Shown here: one piece after another, positions 53,197 through 60,852 of the stretch
Position numbering within the stretch: the first letter of the stretch is position 1
Layout: each line of letters opens with the position of its first letter
Source of the DNA: Paludibaculum fermentans
GTDB taxonomy: Bacteria > Acidobacteriota > Terriglobia > Bryobacterales > Bryobacteraceae
Reading direction: 5' to 3'
Assembly: GCF_015277775.1 (NCBI RefSeq)
Contig: NZ_CP063849.1
Span: forward strand, 3,162,001 to 3,226,000
Length of the DNA stretch: 64,000 nt
Position numbers and translations under genes: made by a program
Notes under the pieces: model-generated
Database searches by the model: none
Told to the model about the DNA's origin: nothing
What the model saw: only the letters and a program-made list of their open reading frames with translations

Positions 53197-54267
53197 ATGA
53201 ATAGCTTGTACTATCTCGGCCTCGATGTGCACAAGAAGACCATCAGCTACTGCCTCAAACTTGTCGACGGCTCCATCGTCGCCGAGGGCACGGTGAGCAC
53301 ACAACGGAAATCCCTGGAGGCTTGGCTGCGCCAACTCCCCAAACCTTGGTGTGGGGCGATGGAGGCAACCTTGTTTACGGGCTGGATCTACGACTTCCTG
53401 CTGCCTCATGCCAAGTCGCTTCAGGTCGCGCACCCGGCCATGCTGAAGGCGATTTCTGCTTCCAAGAAGAAGAACGACAAAGTCGATGCCCGCATGCTGG
53501 CGGACCTGCTGCGATGCAACCTCCTGCCGGTATGCTACATGGCGCCACCGGAGTTGCGGGAACTGCGCCGTCTGCTCCGCTACCGGAGTTTGATGGTGCG
53601 CCAGGCGGTCCGCATGAAGAACAAGACGGCGGGCCTGCTGATGGAAGTGGGGGCCGAGTACAACAAAGAAAAGCTCCATCAAGCCGGCTATTTCCGAGAC
53701 TTGTTGGAGACTGTCGAAGAAGTGCCCGATTCCGTGAAAGACCTGCTGAAGATCAGTCGCGGGGCTGCCGAGCTATTCGATGAGGCGCAACGGCGGCTGG
53801 TGCAAGGCCTTTTGCGCAATCCGCTTCTCAAGCAACGAGTCGAGCGGCTGAGGAGCATCCGCGGCGTCGGAGAGATTCTGGCATTGACCTGGGCGGTGGA
53901 GGTCGGGGAACCGAGCCGGTTCCCGACGGTGGGGCATGCTCTCAGTTACTGCGGGCTGACGAGCGCACAGATCAGCTCAGCTGGGAAAGAGCAGCGGGCT
54001 CCGATTTCGAAACAGCGCAACAAACATTTACAGACAATTCTGATTGAAGCCTCCAAGGTGGCCCCGCTGTGGAACCCGCAGCTCAAACTGGTGCACGAAC
54101 GGGAAAAGAACCGGGGCAATCCCAACCGAGCCACGTTGGCCGTGGCTCGGAAGCTGGTGGCCTACCTGTTGGCGGTGGATCGCAGCGGCCAGGAATTCCA
54201 GCCGCGCGCGATCGCGGAGAAAGAAACCGGATGCCTGGAGGAGCAGGTTGCAATGCCAGCGCAATAA
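53197..54267 (+). CDS. IS110-family DEDD transposase
   Basis: 356 residues. The N-terminal DEDD_Tnp_IS110 domain has GLDVHKKTISYC, AMEATLFTGW and DKVDARMLADLL (catalytic acids). The C-terminal Transposase_20 domain has LRSIRGVGEILAL and LSYCGLTSAQISSAGKEQ with the conserved Ser of the IS110 active site area. Normal length and uninterrupted. GAGGAG precedes the ATG. In this family insertion is guided by a non-coding RNA made from the element. Confidence 0.96.
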   Translation: MNSLYYLGLDVHKKTISYCLKLVDGSIVAEGTVSTQRKSLEAWLRQLPKPWCGAMEATLFTGWIYDFLLPHAKSLQVAHPAMLKAISASKKKNDKVDARMLADLLRCNLLPVCYMAPPELRELRRLLRYRSLMVRQAVRMKNKTAGLLMEVGAEYNKEKLHQAGYFRDLLETVEEVPDSVKDLLKISRGAAELFDEAQRRLVQGLLRNPLLKQRVERLRSIRGVGEILALTWAVEVGEPSRFPTVGHALSYCGLTSAQISSAGKEQRAPISKQRNKHLQTILIEASKVAPLWNPQLKLVHEREKNRGNPNRATLAVARKLVAYLLAVDRSGQEFQPRAIAEKETGCLEEQVAMPAQ

Positions 54268-54580
54268 CAACCATTGAAGAACGAACAAAGAATCTGCTGT
54301 TGATGAGAGCCAGCACCGGCCGTTCCTCCCGAAACTCGGGACTGCGCGAAGGACCGCAAGGTCCGGATGCGCCACACAGGCTGTTTGAGGCCGGCCGGTA
54401 GTCCAAACTCAAACTTCCGCGAAGGCCCGAGACGGGCACGGATGCGGCCAATGGATGTCTGGCCACGCCGGCATTCGGCGATGGTCCAACCTGAAGCTGG
54501 GGACGTCGACAGGGAGATCGGCAGGGCGAAGGAAGTTCCACCAACGGGAGCGCAGCGATTAGTGTGTTTTCCCTTGACAA
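54268..54580 (+). ncRNA. candidate bridge/seek RNA region of the IS1111-type element
   Basis: 313 bases between the transposase stop and the right subterminal repeat contain no gene. In the IS1111 group the guide RNA is encoded downstream of the transposase. Several local stems are possible, for example around 54335-54400 and 54440-54475. No loop could be assigned to target or donor. Confidence 0.45.
54574..54579 (+). promoter_or_regulatory. outward TTGACA near the right end of the IS1111-type element
   Basis: TTGACA seven bases before the right subterminal repeat. In IS110-family circles a -35 from one end and a -10 from the other form a junction promoter. The pairing here is inferred, and no -10 was proved at the left end. 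Confidence 0.35.
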
Positions 54581-54591
54581 CTACTTATCAT
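54581..54591 (+). repeat. right subterminal inverted repeat of the IS1111-type element
   Basis: CTACTTATCAT; inverted counterpart of 53115-53126. Confidence 0.6.
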
Positions 54592-54599
54592 GGATGTCC

Positions 54600-54953
54600 C
54601 GCGTCCGAAGTGGGGCTGAGATCCGTGGCCTCGCCGGAGAAGGACTGAAATTCCCACTGGACCGGGAGCCGGCGGCCAGCGAGATCCGCCGGACCCTTCA
54701 CGACACGGAGCACTTCGATATCCGCCTGGCACGCGGAAGGGGGCGGCAGGTCCGGCCGGCGAGGCGCACTCGGATCCGGGGCGCAGGACGCGGAAGCCAA
54801 GACGCCGACGATGATGAGATCGGACAGGACTATGGCGTCCTGTAAAGAATTGCGCAGCGGCATTCCGTCACAGGCGCCGATGGTTGACACAAGCAGCAAG
54901 AATAAGTCGGTCCGCACAAGCCCAGGACGAAATGGAACGCGATTTGGTTCCAT
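54600..54953 (-). pseudogene. secreted hypothetical protein truncated by the IS1111-type element
   Basis: About 118 codons remain. A hydrophobic start (TDLFLLLVSTIGACDG) is followed by LQDAIVLSDLIIVGVLASA, then EVLRVVKGPADLAGRRLPVQWEF, a pattern often seen in acidobacterial secreted proteins. The frame runs into the right end of the IS and stops a few codons inside it. The missing C-terminal part was not found on the far side. Start may be ATG 54953 or 54863. Confidence 0.6.
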
Positions 54954-54955
54954 TT
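54930..54955. promoter_or_regulatory. 9-bp perfect inverted repeat between divergent genes
   Basis: AAATGGAAC (54930-54938), eight-base centre, GTTCCATTT (54947-54955). It lies between the truncated gene and the secreted protein gene at 54980. Operator-like in size and place; no family assigned. Confidence 0.4.
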
Positions 54956-54979
54956 CCGTCTAACCGCAGGAGGATTGTG

Positions 54980-57040
54980 ATGCGAATTGCTTGGGTGGTG
55001 CTGCTGTCGGGCTGTGCGCTGGCTCAGCAACCGGACGTCCGGCTGCATTTGGAAGTGGCCGGAGGGGCGCGCACTTTTCGAGTGGGGGAGCCGATTCCGG
55101 TGACACTGGACTTCACGACGACAGGTGCTGGCGTGCTGCGAATGGACACGGACGTCCGGCTGAGGCATCTGCAACGACATGGCGCTGACGTGTTTGCGGC
55201 TACGCCCGTGGAGGGTTGGCGCGATCCGCTGGATCATCTGCCGTGGAAGTGGGACGACGGAACAAGCATCGGTTCGGGCCCGCCGCGAGCAAATCTGGAT
55301 GCCTTGCATCCGGTGCGGATCGAGCGCGATCTGAATGAATTCCTGGTCTTCAGCCAGCCGGGCCACTACACGGTGAAGGTGTTGTCCACCCGGGTGGAAC
55401 GGCTCAGTTTAGAATCGAACACCATCCCACTGGTGATTGCCGCCCGGGATGAAGCCTGGACCGCCCGGCAGTTCGCGGAGGCGAAGGCCTTATTGGAAAA
55501 AGCTGCCATACAGAGGCCACCAGACGGGATGGGTGACCCCGCCCAAGAGGACGCGCAGGCGGATGCGGTGCGGAAGTTGCGGTATCTGGATACACAGGCG
55601 GCGGCCGAGTATCTGGCTGCGCTTTCCGGTAGGATCCGCCGTAACGATTCCGAGATTGATATGGCGCTGCACGCTTCGGCGGTTCCGGCGGCGGCCGCGG
55701 CCGTAATGACCCGGCAGATGGACGAGCCGGAGTTGGGCCTCACACAGAGCTACCTGAGCCTGCTGGAAATGCTCACAGCGCGGGCCCTCCAACAGCAACA
55801 AGGCCGAGAGCCGACGCAAGAAGAACGAGCAGCTCTGTGGAGTTCGCTGCGGACACGTGCATTGGAGATGGGCGCACTGAAGTCGCCGCGCGCCAAAGCG
55901 GAGACCTATTTCTATTTGTACGAGACAGAGAGACCAGCCACGGCCGGCTCGATCAGAGACCGGTTGATTGAGGCGCTGCCTGGCGCTCCGGAGTTTGTCC
56001 TGTGGGTGATGCTGGATTCGAATTGGCGGAAGATCCGGGATGCCCGTGAGAAGTTGGAGCCGATTCTGGAGGCGGTCGCGCGGCGCTCGTCGACTCCGGC
56101 CGGACTGAGGGTGCCAGGGCTGGCGCTGCGGCGCTTGGCGGAGCTGAACGCGGCCGCGGCAGAGGAGATCGTGCGAAGCAAATTGCAGGCTGGTGATTCG
56201 TATTCCGATGATGCGCGGCTGCTGGAGTTTTCCCTAACGCCTTCTCCGGCGCTGGACCGCTTACTGCTGGAGCAATATCGGAAAGGCGAACCGGTGGAGG
56301 CGCGGCTTGCGCGTTTTGCGAGCGCTGCCGTGAAGGACGAAGTATGGCGGGCATTTGAGGCGCGATTCGCGGCACGCACCGAGGGGGCGTCCGCGTGCCC
56401 GACCTCCGTGTTCGCCTATTTCTTCCGGGTGGATGCGGAAGGCGCCACGCGCAGGCTGGCCGAGTTGCGAAAGGACGGGCAGGCGCGGTGCATTGCGCCG
56501 GAAGTCCCCGGATTGGAGCAACCGCTCATGAGCCCAGGCCTGGAGCGGCAGTTGCTGTTGGACGCGCGCTCGACCGACGGGTGGGTCCGGGCCAAGGCCT
56601 ACCGCACATTGAGTGAGGCGGGGTCGGCTGAGGCATTGGGCCCGCTGGTGGAGGCGCTCTCCGTGGGTGCCGGGCGAGGGGATGAGGCAGTGTTCGCGAT
56701 TCTGAACGGGAAGCGGTGGTTCCTCACCGACGCTACGTACGCGCGGCTCAAGGCCGTGTGTTCCCCCGACCACTCGTGCCGGGAGGTGGAACGGCTGCAG
56801 CAGGAGTCGAAGCAACCCTACCTGTTGAATTCGTGGGATGCGCATGGAACGGAGGGCGTGTTTCTGGTGAACCACCAATTTGTGACCCTGGCTGCGTTTG
56901 GAGAGTTCCTGGGCCAGTTACCGAACGGTACGGAGTTTCAGTGGAGGAGCGGGGGCCCACCCATGCGGACGGAGGAAGCGGAGCGAAGGCGGGCGGTGGT
57001 GCAGTTGCTGGCAGAACACGGAATGCGCCTGGTGGAGTAA
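54980..57040 (+). CDS. large secreted hypothetical protein
   Basis: 686 residues. AGGAGG seven bases before ATG 54980 and a signal peptide (MRIAWVVLLSGCALAQ) decide the start. Residues 20-150 look like a beta-sandwich (RTFRVGEPIPVTLDF; FSQPGHYTVKVLSTRV). The rest is helical and rich in Ala, Leu, Glu and Arg, with HEAT-like spacing (RLAELNAAAAEEIVRSKL; DGWVRAKAYRTLSEAGSAEALGPLVEAL). The likely role is a periplasmic scaffold; function unknown. Confidence 0.7.
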   Translation: MRIAWVVLLSGCALAQQPDVRLHLEVAGGARTFRVGEPIPVTLDFTTTGAGVLRMDTDVRLRHLQRHGADVFAATPVEGWRDPLDHLPWKWDDGTSIGSGPPRANLDALHPVRIERDLNEFLVFSQPGHYTVKVLSTRVERLSLESNTIPLVIAARDEAWTARQFAEAKALLEKAAIQRPPDGMGDPAQEDAQADAVRKLRYLDTQAAAEYLAALSGRIRRNDSEIDMALHASAVPAAAAAVMTRQMDEPELGLTQSYLSLLEMLTARALQQQQGREPTQEERAALWSSLRTRALEMGALKSPRAKAETYFYLYETERPATAGSIRDRLIEALPGAPEFVLWVMLDSNWRKIRDAREKLEPILEAVARRSSTPAGLRVPGLALRRLAELNAAAAEEIVRSKLQAGDSYSDDARLLEFSLTPSPALDRLLLEQYRKGEPVEARLARFASAAVKDEVWRAFEARFAARTEGASACPTSVFAYFFRVDAEGATRRLAELRKDGQARCIAPEVPGLEQPLMSPGLERQLLLDARSTDGWVRAKAYRTLSEAGSAEALGPLVEALSVGAGRGDEAVFAILNGKRWFLTDATYARLKAVCSPDHSCREVERLQQESKQPYLLNSWDAHGTEGVFLVNHQFVTLAAFGEFLGQLPNGTEFQWRSGGPPMRTEEAERRRAVVQLLAEHGMRLVE

Positions 57041-57131
57041 GGCGATCGCCGGGTAGGCCGGGCCTGCCGGGGTGCACCGGAGGACCGGACTGGTGGCGCA
57101 GGAGCAGGCTCGGTGAGTCCCGCGCTTGTGA

Positions 57132-57884
57132 CTACCGGCCTCCCGCGACATCGAGGATGGCTCCCGTAACGTAGGAGGCTTCATCCGAGAGGAGCCAGAG
57201 GATGGCGTTGGCGACTTCTTCCGGTTGGCCGCCGCGCTGCATGGGGACGAGGGTTTTGACGCGGTCGACGCGGGCGGGCTCGCCACCTTTGGCGTGCATG
57301 CCGGTGTAGATGAAGCCGGGGCGCACGGCGTTAACGCGGATTCCCTCCTCCGCTACTTCTTTCGCCAGGCCGACGGTGAAGGTTTCGAGAGCACCCTTGC
57401 TGGCCGCATAGTCGACGTATTCGCCGGGAGAGCCGTATTTGGCTGCTCCGGAGGAGACGTTGACGATGGCTCCGCCTCGGCCGCCTTGGCGGGTGGACAT
57501 GCGGCGTACGGCTTCGCGGGCACAGAGCATGGGTCCGATGACGTTGGTGGAGAAGATGCGTTCCATGCGGGCGGCGTCCATGGCGTCGAGACGCATCTGC
57601 GTTTCCAGGGTGGCCGCGTTGTTGACCAGGGCGGAGATTGCTCCGGCCTGCTCGTCGATCTGCTGGAACAGAGCCATGATGCCGGGCTCGGAGCGCATGT
57701 CAGCCTGGAGGGCGATGGCTTGGCCTCCGGCGGCGGTGATCTCGCCAGTGACTTTCGCGGCTTCCTCGTTTCCTGTCAGGTAAGTGAGGCAGACGGTGTA
57801 GCCTTTGGCGGCGGCGAGACGGGCGGTGGCGGCTCCGATGCCGCGACTGCCTCCGGTGATGAGGATGACGGGTGGTGCGCTCAT
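57132..57884 (-). CDS. short-chain dehydrogenase/reductase
   Basis: 250 residues. The cofactor motif is TGGSRGIGAA and the catalytic region has NVSSGAAKYGSPGEYVDYAASKGAL (Ser, Tyr, Lys). VNNAAT and NAVRPGFIYTGMH are also typical. The cofactor is NAD(P)H; the substrate is unknown. ATG at 57884 is chosen because the upstream frame is Pro/Thr-rich noise. Monocistronic. Confidence 0.93.
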   Translation of the reverse strand: MSAPPVILITGGSRGIGAATARLAAAKGYTVCLTYLTGNEEAAKVTGEITAAGGQAIALQADMRSEPGIMALFQQIDEQAGAISALVNNAATLETQMRLDAMDAARMERIFSTNVIGPMLCAREAVRRMSTRQGGRGGAIVNVSSGAAKYGSPGEYVDYAASKGALETFTVGLAKEVAEEGIRVNAVRPGFIYTGMHAKGGEPARVDRVKTLVPMQRGGQPEEVANAILWLLSDEASYVTGAILDVAGGR

Positions 57885-58274
57885 GGGTGGTGTTGGGGTT
57901 TGAGGGTAGGTTGGTTTTGTCTGGAGGCCGGGCTCGCGATTTGATCGAGGATTGATGGTGCTTTCGGAGCCCAATCAGGTCCACAGCCTCGCGCTTAGGC
58001 CCTAGTATCGCAAAGGATGGCCCGGCTGCTGATTTTGGATCGATGAACTGTCGACTGGGCCCCGAAACGAAGGGGCAGGGGTAGCTGGGAAACAACGACC
58101 GAACCTCCATGATCCCTGGAGTGCTGGATGATTGAGGGATAGAAGAGCGGTGACCTTCTGGACTGGCGACAGGGTTTGGTGTTCGGGCTTGCAGGTCAGA
58201 GACTGACATTCACCCTTTGGGTGATTGCACGACTCCAGGCCACGTGGCAGAGTTGCTGTGGGCGAGGCCTGTCG
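57885..58274. other. 390-base gap between divergent SDR and HigB genes
   Basis: No gene, RNA or hairpin recognised. The open frame extending the HigB gene upstream lacks family character. Confidence 0.4.
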
Positions 58275-58577
58275 TTGGATTTTCACTTTGCGGATCGAGC
58301 GCTGGAACGGCTTTACACCCACAACGAGGGAGCCTCAAAGTACCCGGCAGAGGTCGTGCGGCTCTTCCTGCGACGCGTGCGCCACATCGAGAGCGCGCAG
58401 GATATTCGGGATTTGCGTACACCGCGAAGCCTTCACTTTGAGAAGCTCAGCGGCAAACTGGCGGGCTTGTGCTCCTTGCGTCTCAATGATCAATGTCGAC
58501 TGATCTTCTCGGAAGAAGAGACAAAAGCAGGCAAGGGCATTGCAATTCGGGAGATTTCGAAGCACTACGGAGACTAA
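58275..58577 (+). CDS. higB: HigB-type RelE-superfamily toxin
   Basis: 100 residues from TTG 58275 (GAGG about eight bases upstream). The HigB pattern is LERLYTHNEG, VVRLFLRRVRHIESAQDIRDLRTPRSLHFEKLSGKLAGLCSLRLNDQCRLIF, then ISKHYGD. In this family it cleaves mRNA in the ribosome. One base separates it from the antitoxin gene. Start codon uncertain; earlier TTG at 58176 would add an unconserved leader. Confidence 0.9.
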   Translation: MDFHFADRALERLYTHNEGASKYPAEVVRLFLRRVRHIESAQDIRDLRTPRSLHFEKLSGKLAGLCSLRLNDQCRLIFSEEETKAGKGIAIREISKHYGD

Positions 58578-58578
58578 G

Positions 58579-59688
58579 ATGGGCACTTCACTTCGACCAT
58601 TTACTCCGGTATCGCCGGGCGAGATCCTGGCTGAAGAGATCGAGGCGCTCGGTTGGTCTCAAAGCGACATGGCGGCCGTGGTCGGGCGCCCTGTCCAAGC
58701 TATCAATGAGATTATCGCGGGCCGAAAGGCAATCACCCCGGAAACGGCCGTAGCGCTGTCCCAAGCGTTGGGGACCAGCGCGGAGTACTGGCTCACTCTG
58801 GAAGCAAGCTATCGGTTGGATCTGTTGCATGCTCGCGGCGGCTCTCCCACCGGGGACGTTGAGAGGCGAGCCCGGCTCTTTTCGAAGGTCCCAATTAAAG
58901 AACTGATCCGCCTGGGCTGGATCCAAGCCGATTTGAATGACCTGGAGCAAGCCGAGAAGGCGGTCTGCCGGTTTCTGGAGATTGGCTCTATTGGGGAAGA
59001 ACCCAAGCTGCCGTTTGCCGCGCGCAAGGCAGCGATCCAGGCACCGCACACCGCGCCACAAATAGCTTGGGTTTGCCAAGTCCGCCACACGGCGAGAACG
59101 ATTAAGGTCGCGAAATACACACGCGACAGGCTTGCAGCTACTGCCCCTACCTTGGCCAGACTCTCGGCCTCCGAGGTCGAGACTCGACGCGTGCCAGCCG
59201 TTCTGGCCGATCTAGGTGTCCGGTTTGTCGCAGTGCCTCCGTTGGCAGGAACGAAGGTGGATGGAGCCACAGTCTGGCTAGATGGCGAATCCCCGGTGGT
59301 GGCGGTGTCGTTCCGTTACGACCGGGCGGACTGGTTCTGGTTCACACTGATGCATGAACTGGCGCATGTCCTGGCCGGAGACGGACACCGACTACCGTTG
59401 ATTGATCTTTCATTGGTCGGAGTGGACGCTGTAGATGGAGACGTTTCCGCCATGGAGGCACGGGCCAACCGAACCGCCGCCAACTGGCTGGTGCCCGCGG
59501 ATGAGATGAAAGCATTCCTTCGGGAGACAAAGCCATATCTCGGACGCGATGCAATTATGCGGTTCGCTGCACGGATGGGTGTGAACCCGGCAATTGTTGT
59601 CGGGCAGTTGCAGAAGCGTGGTGAGATTCCATATACGCACCATCGGAGCATGCTGGCTAAGGTCCGGCACCTGTTCAGTGGCATGTAG
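58579..59688 (+). CDS. higA: HigA-type antitoxin fused to an ImmA/IrrE metallopeptidase
   Basis: 369 residues. Residues 1-90 are a HigA HTH (PVSPGEILAEEIEALGWSQSDMAAVVGRPVQAINEIIAGR). Residues about 210-340 are an ImmA/IrrE domain with the zinc site HELAH (FTLMHELAHVLAGDG) and downstream EARANRTAANWLVP. Such fusions occur with HigB and may regulate by cleaving a DNA-bound repressor. The fusion makes it three times the size of a simple HigA. ATG at 58579 chosen for the MGTSLRPFTPVSPGE start. Confidence 0.92.
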   Translation: MGTSLRPFTPVSPGEILAEEIEALGWSQSDMAAVVGRPVQAINEIIAGRKAITPETAVALSQALGTSAEYWLTLEASYRLDLLHARGGSPTGDVERRARLFSKVPIKELIRLGWIQADLNDLEQAEKAVCRFLEIGSIGEEPKLPFAARKAAIQAPHTAPQIAWVCQVRHTARTIKVAKYTRDRLAATAPTLARLSASEVETRRVPAVLADLGVRFVAVPPLAGTKVDGATVWLDGESPVVAVSFRYDRADWFWFTLMHELAHVLAGDGHRLPLIDLSLVGVDAVDGDVSAMEARANRTAANWLVPADEMKAFLRETKPYLGRDAIMRFAARMGVNPAIVVGQLQKRGEIPYTHHRSMLAKVRHLFSGM

Positions 59689-59778
59689 TACCCCTTGAGC
59701 AGTGCGATCGGAAGTCCGATTTGCGCGATGTGGATGCCATGCGGGTTCGGGCGTTCCCGGTTTGACTTTGGGGCTTCC

Positions 59779-60852
59779 TCACGGCTTCTGCTGGAGCTGC
59801 GGTTTCAGCCGGCGCACCCGGACGGCCTGTTCCGCTGTGAGGCTGGAGGTCTCCTGTTTGAGGAGAGCGACTGCATCCGGCTGTCCCTGATCAGCAGCCA
59901 GTTGCAACCAGGCAACGGCCTGGAGCAAGTTGCGCTCCTGTTTCGGAGCCTGGTCGAGCAGCAGTTTGCCCAGGCGGTATTGGCAATCGGAATGCCCGGT
60001 GGTCGCGCAGAGACGAAAGACACGGCTGGCGCGCTCGAGGTCAGGCGGGCCGTGCGTTCCCCTCTCGCTGGTGTCACCCAGGTAGAACTGCGCGTTGTAG
60101 CTGCCGCGGGTGGAGGCATCGGCGATCAAGCGGAGTGCTGCCTCTTTCTCCGCCGGATGAGCCGCGCTGTTCAGGCGGGAGAACCCGATGACGAACAGGG
60201 CCGGGCCATATTTCCCGTTCGCGGACTCCTGGATCAATTCCTGCGCCCGGGGCAGGTCGACGTCCATCCCATCTCCCTTCTGAAGGAAGGTCCCCAAGAC
60301 GTACAGGGCGGGCGCAAACTTTGCCTGGGCCAGATCGCGAATCGATTTGATGGACTGTTCGCGCTGGGGGCCTTGCCTGGCCGCCAAGCCTTTGAGGGCG
60401 AGGTTGAATTTCGTGCGCTTCTCCTCGGCCCCGCTGTCAAATTTCCTGCCGTTCAGTACGAAGTTCACTCTCGCGTTGGCCAGGGTGCTCACGGGCTGTC
60501 CGTCTTTGCGGGCCGGTTCGAATCTCCATTGCTGCAGGGAGCGCAAGGCCGCTTCGTCGAGGCCGAAGCCCAGAGGACTGAGGAGTTGGATGTTGACCGG
60601 CACACCTTGTTCGTTCACCACCATTTCGAAGACGACGGTGCCCTGCACCCCGGCCTCGGCGGCTTCGCGGGTGTAGTCGGGCTCTACCTGGTGAAGCAGC
60701 TTTGGGGGCGTGCCAGATCTTCGGGTGGGACCAGGACTGGTCGCGGGAGCCCTCCCGGCCTCCTCATCCTGAGCGGAGGCTGCGGGCCCCAGGAGTACCA
60801 GAACCAGGACGCCGCAGGCGATGCTGAATCTATTTAAAAGTAATAGCGACAT
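59779..60852 (-). CDS. TonB C-terminal domain protein with Sel1-like repeats
   Basis: 357 residues. After a signal peptide (LVLVLLGPAASAQ) comes a TonB_C domain (PDYTREAAEAGVQGTVVFEMVVNEQGVPVNIQLL; ALRSLQQWRFEPARKDGQPV), then Sel1-like helical repeats (YVLGTFLQKGDGMDVDL, YNAQFYLGDTSERG, YRLGKLLLDQAP). It has no proline-rich TonB span, so it is probably a periplasmic scaffold. Start overlaps the POTRA gene stop by 23 bases; second gene of a two-gene unit. Confidence 0.82.
   Translation of the reverse strand: MSLLLLNRFSIACGVLVLVLLGPAASAQDEEAGRAPATSPGPTRRSGTPPKLLHQVEPDYTREAAEAGVQGTVVFEMVVNEQGVPVNIQLLSPLGFGLDEAALRSLQQWRFEPARKDGQPVSTLANARVNFVLNGRKFDSGAEEKRTKFNLALKGLAARQGPQREQSIKSIRDLAQAKFAPALYVLGTFLQKGDGMDVDLPRAQELIQESANGKYGPALFVIGFSRLNSAAHPAEKEAALRLIADASTRGSYNAQFYLGDTSERGTHGPPDLERASRVFRLCATTGHSDCQYRLGKLLLDQAPKQERNLLQAVAWLQLAADQGQPDAVALLKQETSSLTAEQAVRVRRLKPQLQQKP

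Larger units (their letters stand above)
53105..54600. mobile_element. IS110-family element, IS1111 type
   Basis: Contains one DEDD transposase gene and a 3' non-coding part of about 330 bases. Short subterminal inverted repeats, ATGAATAAGTAG at 53115-53126 and CTACTTATCAT at 54581-54591, are the mark of the IS1111 group. Ends are approximate because IS110-family elements make no target duplication. Confidence 0.75.

Noticed and set aside
60514-60523. tRNA T-loop (GGTTCGAATC)
   Set aside because: It lies inside the TonB_C-Sel1 gene and has no acceptor or anticodon stems around it.
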